64,000 nt of DNA. Source: Rhizobium sp. Q54 (GTDB taxonomy: Bacteria > Bacteroidota > Bacteroidia > Flavobacteriales > Flavobacteriaceae). The stretch spans positions 62,001-126,000 of the forward strand of contig CALQAH020000001.1 of assembly GCA_943328505.2 (NCBI GenBank), in the 5' to 3' direction. The notes beneath the pieces are model-generated. The model made no database searches. It worked only from the letters and a program-made list of their open reading frames with translations, and was not told the origin of the DNA. Shown here piece after piece: positions 52,401 to 61,219 of the stretch (the stretch's first letter is position 1; each line of letters starts with the position of its first letter). The translations under genes and the position numbers were made by a program.

Positions 52401-53375
52401 ATGCACTCTATTTATCAGTATCAACAATACATTTCAGACTATTTGGAATCTCAATATGAAACCAAAGAACCTCGAAATTTATACGCGCCCATTCACTATA
52501 TTTTAAAATTGGGAGGTAAAAGAATGCGTCCTGTTTTAACATTAATGAGTGCTGAGGTTTTTGATACCAATTATATTGAAGCATTACCAGCAGCATTAGC
52601 AGTAGAAGTTTTTCATAATTTTTCATTAGTACACGATGACATAATGGATGATGCACCTCTACGAAGAGGAAACGAAACGGTACACGAAAAATGGAATACC
52701 AACACAGCAATTCTTTCGGGCGATGCCATGCTCATTTTAGCCTATCAATATTTCGAAAAATACAAAACCGATGTTTTTAGAGATTTAGCTAAACTTTTTA
52801 GCAAAACGGCACTTGAAGTTTGTGAAGGTCAACAATGGGATGTGGATTTTGAAACTCGCGATGATGTAACCATTCCCGAATATTTAAAAATGATTGAATA
52901 TAAAACGGCTGTTTTAGTAGCTGCAGCTATGAAAATGGGCGCAATTGTAGCAGAGACGTCAGAAGAAAATGCCGATTTGATTTATAATTTTGGATTAAAT
53001 TTAGGATTGGCTTTTCAATTACAAGACGATTATTTAGATGCTTTTGGCAATCCTGAAACTTTTGGCAAACAAGTGGGTGGTGATATTATCGAAAACAAAA
53101 AAACGTATTTATACCTAAAAGCAATTGAGTTTGCTTCTCCAACCCAAAAAGAACAATTACTCCATTTATTCTCTATTCATCCCAACGATAATGTCGATAA
53201 AATTGCTTCGGTAAAAGAGATTTTCAATGAAACTGGCGCTTCAAAAGCAACACAGCAAGCCATTTTGGACTATACCTTAAAAGCTTTCGAAACGTTGCAA
53301 AAGTTACCTATTGATAATGAGAAAAAAGATATGCTTCATTCTTTTGGAGAGAATTTAATGGGTAGAAAAGTTTAA
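52401..53375 (+). CDS. polyprenyl synthetase family protein
   Basis: GGKRMRPVLTLMSAEVF, LVHDDIMDDAPLRRG and FQLQDDYLDAFG (two DDxxD motifs). Confidence 0.95.
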   Translation: MHSIYQYQQYISDYLESQYETKEPRNLYAPIHYILKLGGKRMRPVLTLMSAEVFDTNYIEALPAALAVEVFHNFSLVHDDIMDDAPLRRGNETVHEKWNTNTAILSGDAMLILAYQYFEKYKTDVFRDLAKLFSKTALEVCEGQQWDVDFETRDDVTIPEYLKMIEYKTAVLVAAAMKMGAIVAETSEENADLIYNFGLNLGLAFQLQDDYLDAFGNPETFGKQVGGDIIENKKTYLYLKAIEFASPTQKEQLLHLFSIHPNDNVDKIASVKEIFNETGASKATQQAILDYTLKAFETLQKLPIDNEKKDMLHSFGENLMGRKV

Positions 53376-53379
53376 ATTC

Positions 53380-54114
53380 ATGAACTGGCTTTTAGCATTG
53401 CCCATTTTCAATACACTGGAAAGTAAAAAAGAAAAAGCCTTTGTGTTTGCCTATTTATTTCCCTTTTTTACCATTTTAGCACTTTTAATTGATTCTGTTT
53501 ATTTCCAAAAAAAATATTTCGACGGGAGAATGCTAACCAATATTTTAGCAATTATTTACTTCTGTTTGTTCTTTTTTTCGGCGCAATCCTATCTGAGGAA
53601 ACTCATGTTTGTTATGGTTTTTTTATCCTACATCGGAGAACTTATTTTTTGTAAATTACTCGGAATGTATGCGTACAGAACTTCAGACATTCCACTTTAT
53701 GTCCCTTTTGGGCATGCCATTGTTTATGCATCAGGTTTTGTAATTGCAGAAATGCCTTTTGTTGTAAAGAATGAGAACAAGCTTAAAAAAATCTTCTTAG
53801 TTTGCTTTACGGCACTTTTTTTAATAGTTGGATTATTTTTAAATGATATTTTTTCGCTTGTTTTTGGAGCTTTGTTTTTTGTTTTAATGAAAAGAAAAAA
53901 AGGGCAAAACGTTTATTATACCATTGCACTTTGTGTTATCTTTATCGAATTGGTTGGAACGTTTTTCAAATGTTGGACTTGGGTTCCTAAAACCTTTAAT
54001 CTAATTCCAGCAGTAAATCCGCCAATGGGAGCTGTTTTTTTCTATGCCGGTGGCGATGTAATTTTGGCTAAAATAGTGAGCTATTGGAAAGACAAAAATG
54101 AAATTATAAATTAA
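53380..54114 (+). CDS. conserved multi-TM membrane protein
   Basis: 244 aa with repeated hydrophobic segments; starts 5 nt after the prenyltransferase stop. Confidence 0.75.
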   Translation: MNWLLALPIFNTLESKKEKAFVFAYLFPFFTILALLIDSVYFQKKYFDGRMLTNILAIIYFCLFFFSAQSYLRKLMFVMVFLSYIGELIFCKLLGMYAYRTSDIPLYVPFGHAIVYASGFVIAEMPFVVKNENKLKKIFLVCFTALFLIVGLFLNDIFSLVFGALFFVLMKRKKGQNVYYTIALCVIFIELVGTFFKCWTWVPKTFNLIPAVNPPMGAVFFYAGGDVILAKIVSYWKDKNEIIN

Positions 54115-54123
54115 AAAACAAAC

Positions 54124-54477
54124 ATGAATTTCCCAATTCCTTTTTCGATAGATGAACTTTTGGCAACCGCTGAAAGTGAATTTTTGTATTCAAAATTGAT
54201 TGACCAAATCAACAAGGATTTCAATTTGGCCAATGAAGCGGTGGATTTTCCACAAAGTACTTCACCCAACGAATTAAAAATTCAATTACACGAAAAAGTA
54301 TACCGTTTAATTCAATATAAATTTGCCGAATATTTGAACCTACTTTACATTATTGACGTGCCCGAAGACCAAGTCAAAAAACTGGATGGCTCCGATTTGG
54401 CGGAACTTTCCCAACAAGTGGCGTTTCTAATTTTAAAAAGAGAATGGATGAAAGTGTGGTTTAGAAATCGCTTTTAA
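54124..54477 (+). CDS. conserved hypothetical protein
   Basis: 117 aa ORF; its 3' end recurs at 56236-56309 with mostly synonymous differences, supporting real coding. Confidence 0.72.
   Translation: MNFPIPFSIDELLATAESEFLYSKLIDQINKDFNLANEAVDFPQSTSPNELKIQLHEKVYRLIQYKFAEYLNLLYIIDVPEDQVKKLDGSDLAELSQQVAFLILKREWMKVWFRNRF
54395..54468 (+). repeat. 74-bp direct repeat, copy A (3' end of the 54124 gene)
   Basis: 66/74 identical to 56236-56309 by eye. Confidence 0.9.
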
Positions 54478-54534
54478 TTTTTGAGTATTGTAAATCAAAA
54501 TAGTTAAAAGTAATTTTCACATTGTGTATAATAC

Positions 54535-54717
54535 TTATTCATCAACAGAAAATGTAACATTAGAATTAGTAGTAAAATAATAAACAACCTCCCAACTATT
54601 TAATAAATCATTTTGAATGTTATTATTCTCAAAGTCCATAATTAGATTATCAATATCACAATCACTAAAGATTTTATTTAGATGTTGAGGTTTGATAGTA
54701 TACCTTTTCCTATTGTT
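54535..54717 (-). pseudogene. possible C-terminal remnant of a lost gene
   Basis: Open - frame of ~61 codons (NNRKRYTIKPQHLNKIFSDCDIDNLIMDFENNNIQNDLLNSWEVVYYFTTNSNVTFSVDE*) preceded by an in-frame TGA, no proper start. Confidence 0.35.
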
Positions 54718-54750
54718 TCATTTCTTAATTTCATTTAGTATGTATAAAAG

Positions 54751-54784
54751 AAAAGAGGATTGATTTATATACCAATCCTCTTTT
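54751..54784 (-). terminator. intrinsic terminator of the lipoprotein pair
   Basis: AAAAGAGGATTG..CAATCCTCTTTT hairpin just downstream of the 54803 stop on the - strand. Confidence 0.7.
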
Positions 54785-54802
54785 AGAAAGAACTTATTGA
54801 GA

Positions 54803-55462
54803 TTATTCTTTATCGATAAATTTCGGCATTTCTTTTTTAAGTTCAGCAATTATTTTGTCAAAAACGTCTTTGTCTTCCCCATTTAAAGTCCACCCCTCAG
54901 TATAGCCATTGTTCATATAGTGAGCATCTGGCATACATTTTGGTCTAGATTCTTCAGGATTATCTTCAGGGTCCAATCTAATCCCATTTTTATTATCCCA
55001 TTTAACAGTTATATCCCATCCGCTACTATATGGATGGTTTATCTGAGCTGTGTAATAATTAAAAAATTTTCCGTCTTTCATTTCCAAATAGGATTCTATA
55101 GTGTTCTCTTCCAAATCAATACTAATTTCATATCCATTAAAATTTTCGTCGTTTACATAATTCATATCACGTTGAACAATGTATTTACCATTTAATTTCA
55201 CTTTCGCTTTCTCGTAAATTTTATAACCATTTTTATATTTCTGTGATAGAATGATAGTGTCATTTTGATCTTTATCGGCACAAGTTCCCGTATAGGGTTT
55301 TCCATGTAATTTACCTCCTTGTAATTCGCCACACCCGCAATCCGCAACTTCAACAGATTCTGTCTTAGAATCTGTTTTAGATTCTTCTTCTTTCTCGTTT
55401 TTACCACCACAAGAAATAGTTAAAATACCTAATATCACTAATAATCCAAATTGTTTTTTCAT
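54803..55462 (-). CDS. hypothetical lipoprotein
   Basis: MKKQFGLLVILGILTISCGGK lipobox; no family recognised. Confidence 0.75.
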   Translation of the reverse strand: MKKQFGLLVILGILTISCGGKNEKEEESKTDSKTESVEVADCGCGELQGGKLHGKPYTGTCADKDQNDTIILSQKYKNGYKIYEKAKVKLNGKYIVQRDMNYVNDENFNGYEISIDLEENTIESYLEMKDGKFFNYYTAQINHPYSSGWDITVKWDNKNGIRLDPEDNPEESRPKCMPDAHYMNNGYTEGWTLNGEDKDVFDKIIAELKKEMPKFIDKE

Positions 55463-55473
55463 AATTTTCTAAT

Positions 55474-55998
55474 TTATTTATAATTTTTGTTTTTTTTTAA
55501 ATTTTGATTTGGAGCAATGCTCCTCACAGCTCTAACGTTATTATGATCTGTTACCTGACTCGGAGATTCATTAGCGGCGTATCTATCATTTGACAATTCA
55601 GCACTCAAATATGTGTCACAAGAGCAATTGGCATCTTTACGGAGTGTTGAACTCCAATAATAGAATTCAGCATCAAAACCGCCAATTATCTTTTTGTTGA
55701 CCTTGAGAATAAGTAATTCTTTTATCGTTGGTAAACGCCATCCACCGCCTAATTTCGAAATACCCGCGTTAGCATCGTCCCAATTAAAAAGACCAAGGTC
55801 TTTCTTCATAATCTCCAAATTTCCGATTTTAATAGTTTGACCAACACTATTAGAATTTATTAAATCAACCTTGGGATTACGCTGTGAAACCTCTTCCTGT
55901 CCTTGAAAAGTGCTCTCTTCATATTCATTTTGACCTTGACCATTCATTGTAAGGGTCATAAACCCTATTAAAAGGAAAAGTTTTTTCATTTTTTTCAT
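55474..55998 (-). CDS. DUF1566/Lcl-like secreted protein
   Basis: Signal peptide; GGGWRLPTIKELLIL...YYWSSTL...NVRAVRSI pattern. Confidence 0.7.
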   Translation of the reverse strand: MKKMKKLFLLIGFMTLTMNGQGQNEYEESTFQGQEEVSQRNPKVDLINSNSVGQTIKIGNLEIMKKDLGLFNWDDANAGISKLGGGWRLPTIKELLILKVNKKIIGGFDAEFYYWSSTLRKDANCSCDTYLSAELSNDRYAANESPSQVTDHNNVRAVRSIAPNQNLKKNKNYK

Positions 55999-56066
55999 TT
56001 ATTTAATTATTTTACATTCATAAAACAAAACACCGCAATCACCTTGCGATACAAAAATTTATGTTC

Positions 56067-56074
56067 CAAATATA
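56067..56074 (-). promoter_or_regulatory. -7 box (TATATTTG on - strand) for the lipoprotein pair
   Basis: CAAATATA on + strand about 70 nt upstream of 55998. Confidence 0.5.
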
Positions 56075-56235
56075 AAAAAATATTTAATACTATTCATACA
56101 TGATTAGATAAATTTTACAATCTTAAAGGTTGTAAGAATTGATATACACAAAGGATAAGGCGTATTTAGTATCGTTTGGGAAACATTTAAAAAAGATGTG
56201 AGAGGGAAAAGCTTTGTGCCAAGAAGCACTTGCCA

Positions 56236-56318
56236 ATTTGGCGGAACTTTCCCAGCAAGTAGTATTCTTGATTTTAAAAAGAGAATGGATGAAAGTTTGG
56301 TTTAGAAATAAGCTCTAA
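56236..56318 (+). pseudogene. second, truncated copy of the 54124 gene 3' end
   Basis: NLAELSQQVVFLILKREWMKVWFRNKL* in frame; upstream in-frame TGA; no start codon. Confidence 0.82.
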
Positions 56319-56847
56319 TAAATGGCATAAATCCTTCGGCATAAACCGTTTTGTCTTTGTCAAAAAGTAAATTATACCTGGCGCCAACGGTAATATTATC
56401 TACCCGATAACCTCCGCCAACAAAAACCGCAGTATTCCAAAAATTATCTTTGTATTCGGATCCAATATAATCAACAACCGAATTTACCCTAAGCTGTTCC
56501 ACTTCCAAAGAAACCTGAACTTCCTCAACAGGATTAATCAACACCACTGCGTTGGCACCATAAATCCATGAACTGTATTCATTTTTTATGGCCACTCGAC
56601 TTCCTTGAAGCCCAAATCCAAGCCCAATATAATTGTTAACATTATAAATAGCGCTTGGCGCCAAAGTAATATCAGTAAAGCCAGAGCCAACATTAATTCC
56701 AAATCCTCCACCAAATTGTACTTTCTCCCAAAAAACACTTTTAGATTTTGGAAGTGGCGTTTGTTGCGCACTTCCAATAATTGAAAAACTAACAAATAAA
56801 AAGGCAAGTTTCAATCTTAAAGAAGTAGAATAAATGTGTTTTTTCAT
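56302..56847 (-). CDS. outer-membrane beta-barrel-like protein
   Basis: Signal peptide; alternating beta strands (FGGGFGINVGSGFTDITLAPSAIYNVNNYIGLGFGLQGS), ends in ...FIRAYF. Confidence 0.78.
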   Translation of the reverse strand: MKKHIYSTSLRLKLAFLFVSFSIIGSAQQTPLPKSKSVFWEKVQFGGGFGINVGSGFTDITLAPSAIYNVNNYIGLGFGLQGSRVAIKNEYSSWIYGANAVVLINPVEEVQVSLEVEQLRVNSVVDYIGSEYKDNFWNTAVFVGGGYRVDNITVGARYNLLFDKDKTVYAEGFMPFIRAYF

Positions 56848-56918
56848 TAAATACTATAGATTATATTTTAAAAGTTAAAAGTAGCTAAAAAATTATTAAT
56901 ATTTTATTGCATTTATTG

Positions 56919-56926
56919 TACTTTTG
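56919..56926 (+). promoter_or_regulatory. -7 box (TACTTTTG) upstream of sucA
   Basis: TAnnTTTG match 39 nt upstream of the ATG. Confidence 0.5.
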
Positions 56927-56964
56927 CGTAACTATTTTTCAAATCAGGACATTCAACAAATTTT

Positions 56965-59736
56965 ATGGATAGGTTTTCCTTTTTAAACGCAGCACATACT
57001 CAATTTTTTGCCGATTTATACGAGCAATATCTTCAAAATCCGGATAGTGTAGAACCTAGTTGGCGCGCCTTTTTTCAAGGTTTCGATTTTGGAATGACAA
57101 CTTCTAACGAAGAATTATCGCAAGAACAAACGGTACATTTCACACCTAATTCTTCAAACAACAGTCAGGTTTCAGATAAAATTCAAAAAGAGTTTAATGT
57201 ACTTAAACTGATAGATGGTTATCGAACTCGTGGTCACCTTTTTACAGAAACAAATCCAGTTAGAGACAGAAGAACATATACTCCAACTTTGGATCTAGAA
57301 AATTTTGGACTTACAACAGCTGATTTGAATACCGTTTTTGATGCCGCTAAAATTTTAGGACATCAACCAGCAACTCTTCAAGAAATATTAAATCATCTTA
57401 AAAATGTGTATTGCCAACATATTGGTATTGAATACATGTATATGAGAAAACCTGAAGTAATTCAGTGGATTCAAGATAAAATCAACATCAATGATAATCT
57501 TCCCAACTTTACTGTTGACCAAAAGAAAAACATTCTTAGAAAACTAAACGAAGCGGTTTCCTTTGAGAACTTTTTGCACACCAAATACGTAGGACAAAAA
57601 AGATTCTCACTTGAAGGTGGCGAAAGCATCATTCCAGCCCTTGATGCTTTAATCGAAAGTGCTGCCGAGAAAGGGGTAGAACAATTTGTAATGGGAATGG
57701 CACACCGTGGAAGATTAAATATTTTAGCCAATATTTTTGGTAAAGCAACACAAGATATTTTTTCAGAATTTGATGGGAAAGATTACGATAAAGAATATTT
57801 CGATGGCGATGTTAAGTACCATTTAGGTTTAACCTCCGAAAGAAAAACGCAATCAGGTAAAAAAATCATCATCAATTTAGCACCCAATCCTTCACATCTT
57901 GAAACGGTTGGAGCAGTAATTGAAGGAATTACAAGAGCCAAACAAGATAAATATTTTCCAGACAATTTTTCAAAAGTATTGCCCATAGCGGTTCACGGAG
58001 ATGCTGCAGTTGCTGGTCAAGGAATTGTGTACGAAATTGTTCAAATGGCACAATTAGAGGGCTATAAAACGGGTGGCACAATTCACATTGTGATTAACAA
58101 TCAAGTAGGATTTACAACGAATTATCTAGATGCGCGTTCATCAACGTATTGTACCGATGTTGCTAAAGTAACTTTATCACCAGTGCTTCATGTAAATTCA
58201 GACGATTCAGAAGCAGTAGTTCATGCCATGCTTTTTGCGCTTGATTTCAGAATGGAATTTGGCAGAGATGTGTTTATTGATTTATTAGGATATAGAAAAT
58301 ATGGTCATAACGAAGGTGATGAACCCCGTTTTACACAACCGGTTTTGTATAAAATCATTGCTAAGCATAAAAATCCTCGCGATATTTATGTAGAGAAATT
58401 AATAGCGGAAGGTATTATTGACAATGATTACATTGCTAAATTAGAAAGCGATTACAAAGATAATTTAGATGTAAATCTTCAAGCTTCGCGCAAAAAAGAC
58501 AAGACGATTATAACGCCATTTATGCAAGAGGAATGGAAAGGTTTTGTGCAGGTTTCTGATGAAGAAATGCTGAAAAAAGTGGATACTACATTCGATAAAA
58601 AGAAATTAGATGGAGTTGCAAAAGAGATTTCATCTTTGCCTTCTGATAAAAAATTTATTAGTAAAATTCAAAAAATTGTTTCCGATAGGATCACCATGTA
58701 TAACAACAATACTATCGATTGGGGAACAGCAGAATCTTTGGCCTATGGATCCTTGTTATTAGAAGGATACGATGTTAGAGTTTCAGGGCAAGATGTTGAA
58801 AGAGGAACGTTTTCACACCGTCACGCAGTTGTTAAAGTGGAAGACAGCGAAGAAGAAGTAATTCTGTTAAATTCAATAAAAGGTAAAAAAGGAAAGTTCA
58901 ATGTTTTCAATTCCTTCCTTTCAGAATATGGTGTTTTAGGATTTGATTATGGTTATGCCTTAACCAATCCAAAAGCATTGACCATTTGGGAAGCACAATT
59001 TGGAGATTTCTCCAATGGCGCGCAAATCATGATTGACCAATATATTTCATGTGGTGAAGACAAATGGAACAACCAAAACGGAATCGTACTTTTATTGCCT
59101 CACGGGTACGAAGGACAAGGCGCGGAGCATTCATCGGCAAGAATGGAACGCTTTTTACAATTATGCGCACGTCACAATATGTATGTTGCCGATTGTACCA
59201 CACCAGCCAATTTTTATCACTTGTTGCGCCGACAAATGAAAACCAATTTCCGTAAACCGTTAGTAGTTTTCACGCCAAAAAGTTTATTGCGCCATCCGTT
59301 ATGTGTTTCCACGCAAGACGAATTGGCCAATGGAAGTTTCCAAGAAACGATTGACGACCAATCGGTTGACAAGAAAAAAGTGAAAACATTAGTTTTCTGT
59401 ACCGGAAAATTCTATTATGATATCCTTGCAGAAAGAGAAAATTTAAATAGAAATGATGTAGCTTTGGTTCGTATCGAGCAATTATTTCCATTGCCAGTAG
59501 AACAATTGAAAGCCATTATTGCAAGTTATCCAAACGCCGATGATTATGTTTGGGCACAAGAAGAACCAAAAAACATGGGAGCTTATAGTTTTATGTTGAT
59601 GAATTTTGATTTCATACAATGGCGATTAGCATCACTAAAAGCCTACGCAGCACCAGCAGCAGGAAGTCATACCAGAGATAGAAGACGTCATGCCGATGCC
59701 CTACGAATGGTTTTTGATAAAAATTTATTTAGATAA
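56965..59736 (+). CDS. sucA: 2-oxoglutarate dehydrogenase E1 component
   Basis: MGMAHRGRLNILANIFGK, VHGDAAVAGQGIVYE, LPHGYEGQGAEHSSARMERFLQLCA. Confidence 0.96.
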   Translation: MDRFSFLNAAHTQFFADLYEQYLQNPDSVEPSWRAFFQGFDFGMTTSNEELSQEQTVHFTPNSSNNSQVSDKIQKEFNVLKLIDGYRTRGHLFTETNPVRDRRTYTPTLDLENFGLTTADLNTVFDAAKILGHQPATLQEILNHLKNVYCQHIGIEYMYMRKPEVIQWIQDKININDNLPNFTVDQKKNILRKLNEAVSFENFLHTKYVGQKRFSLEGGESIIPALDALIESAAEKGVEQFVMGMAHRGRLNILANIFGKATQDIFSEFDGKDYDKEYFDGDVKYHLGLTSERKTQSGKKIIINLAPNPSHLETVGAVIEGITRAKQDKYFPDNFSKVLPIAVHGDAAVAGQGIVYEIVQMAQLEGYKTGGTIHIVINNQVGFTTNYLDARSSTYCTDVAKVTLSPVLHVNSDDSEAVVHAMLFALDFRMEFGRDVFIDLLGYRKYGHNEGDEPRFTQPVLYKIIAKHKNPRDIYVEKLIAEGIIDNDYIAKLESDYKDNLDVNLQASRKKDKTIITPFMQEEWKGFVQVSDEEMLKKVDTTFDKKKLDGVAKEISSLPSDKKFISKIQKIVSDRITMYNNNTIDWGTAESLAYGSLLLEGYDVRVSGQDVERGTFSHRHAVVKVEDSEEEVILLNSIKGKKGKFNVFNSFLSEYGVLGFDYGYALTNPKALTIWEAQFGDFSNGAQIMIDQYISCGEDKWNNQNGIVLLLPHGYEGQGAEHSSARMERFLQLCARHNMYVADCTTPANFYHLLRRQMKTNFRKPLVVFTPKSLLRHPLCVSTQDELANGSFQETIDDQSVDKKKVKTLVFCTGKFYYDILAERENLNRNDVALVRIEQLFPLPVEQLKAIIASYPNADDYVWAQEEPKNMGAYSFMLMNFDFIQWRLASLKAYAAPAAGSHTRDRRRHADALRMVFDKNLFR

Positions 59737-59743
59737 TTTTTTT

Positions 59744-59847
59744 AGAAGCTATTTCCCGCTTTCCGCAGTATCTTTTTTGTCACGTCGAGCATTATCGAGC
59801 GACAATTTCAAACAAAAAAGGATACTTGCTTCAATCGGGGCTAAAAA
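59744..59847 (+). repeat. structured intergenic repeat, copy 2
   Basis: AGAAGCTATTTCCCGCTTTCCGCAGTATCTTTTTTGT...ACAAAAAAGGATACTTGCTTCAATCGGGGCTAAAAAA; same boxes as 1216-1335. Confidence 0.75.
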
Positions 59848-59896
59848 AGTAGACACAACAACAATAATATAAAGTTCATAATTTAAAATAAATACG

Positions 59897-61105
59897 ATGA
59901 TTTTAGAAATGAAAGTGCCTTCACCAGGCGAATCGATAAAAGAAGTTGAAATTGCAACTTGGTTAGTAAAAGATGGCGATTATGTTGAGAAAGACCAAGC
60001 CATTGCGGAAGTCGATTCTGATAAAGCAACCCTTGAATTGCCTGCAGAAGCGAGTGGAATAATTACTCTAAAAGCCGAAGAAGGTGACGCAGTAGCTGTT
60101 GGTGCTGTCGTTTGCTTGATTGATACAAGCGCAGCAAAACCAAGTGGAAATGCTCCGGTAAAAACGGAAGAGAAAAAAGTGGAAGAGAAAAAAGCTGAAG
60201 TAAAAGTTGAAGCTCCAAAAGTGACTTATGCAGCAAGTACACCCTCACCAGCTGCTAAAAAAATATTAGACGAAAAAAACATCCAACCTTCTGACATTAT
60301 TGGTTCAGGTAAAGACGGAAGAATTACCAAAGACGACGCTGTAAACGCAGTGCCATCAATGGGAACTCCAACTGGTGGAAGTCGCGGTTCCGAAAGAACG
60401 AAACTATCCATGTTGCGTCGTAAAGTAGCCGAAAGATTAGTAGCGGCCAAAAATGAAACTGCCATGTTAACTACGTTTAATGAGGTAGACATGACGGCTA
60501 TTTATGCGTTACGGGAAGAATATAAAGAAGCGTTCAAAGCAAAACACAGTTTAGGTTTAGGCTTTATGTCTTTCTTTACTAAAGCAGTAACACGCGCACT
60601 AAAATTATACCCAGATGTGAATTCGATGATAGATGGTCAAGAGAAAATTACTTTTGACTTTTGTGATATTTCTGTGGCTGTTTCTGGTCCAAAAGGGTTA
60701 ATGGTTCCCGTAATGAGAAGTGCAGAAACATTATCTTTCCGCGGAGTTGAAGCTGAAATCAAACGATTGGCAATTCGTGCTCGTGACGGACAAATTACCG
60801 TGGATGAAATGACTGGCGGAACATTTACCATTTCTAATGGTGGTGTTTTTGGCAGTATGTTGAGTACGCCAATTATCAATCCTCCACAATCAGGAATATT
60901 AGGAATGCACAATGTAGTAGAAAGAGCGATTGTTAAAAACGGACAAATTGTTATTGCACCCGTTATGTTTGTAGCTTTATCTTATGACCACAGAATTATT
61001 GATGGTCGTGAGTCAGTTGGATTCTTGGTGGCTGTGAAGGAAGCATTGGAAAAACCAGAAGAATTATTGATGGATAACAACGTCAAGAAAGCTTTAGAGC
61101 TATAA
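59897..61105 (+). CDS. sucB: dihydrolipoyllysine succinyltransferase (2-oxoglutarate dehydrogenase E2)
   Basis: Lipoyl domain (EVDSDKATLELPAEASG), E3-binding region, catalytic ALSYDHRIIDGRESVGFL. Confidence 0.96.
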   Translation: MILEMKVPSPGESIKEVEIATWLVKDGDYVEKDQAIAEVDSDKATLELPAEASGIITLKAEEGDAVAVGAVVCLIDTSAAKPSGNAPVKTEEKKVEEKKAEVKVEAPKVTYAASTPSPAAKKILDEKNIQPSDIIGSGKDGRITKDDAVNAVPSMGTPTGGSRGSERTKLSMLRRKVAERLVAAKNETAMLTTFNEVDMTAIYALREEYKEAFKAKHSLGLGFMSFFTKAVTRALKLYPDVNSMIDGQEKITFDFCDISVAVSGPKGLMVPVMRSAETLSFRGVEAEIKRLAIRARDGQITVDEMTGGTFTISNGGVFGSMLSTPIINPPQSGILGMHNVVERAIVKNGQIVIAPVMFVALSYDHRIIDGRESVGFLVAVKEALEKPEELLMDNNVKKALEL

Positions 61106-61165
61106 AACAATACTTTGTCATTGCTTCGCCAATTTGAGCATAGCTCTCGGGTCTGACTAAAGAAG

Positions 61166-61209
61166 TGACTAGTCCTAAATAATCGATACAGATTATTTAG
61201 GACTAGTCA
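61166..61209. repeat. perfect 19-bp inverted repeat (terminator or other hairpin)
   Basis: TGACTAGTCCTAAATAATC-gataca-GATTATTTAGGACTAGTCA between convergent genes; weak T-run. Confidence 0.85.
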
Positions 61210-61219
61210 TTATGTTTCT

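Noticed and set aside
59033-59255. Two short overlapping plus-strand ORFs inside sucA
   Set aside because: Out-of-frame ORFs within a strongly conserved E1 coding region.
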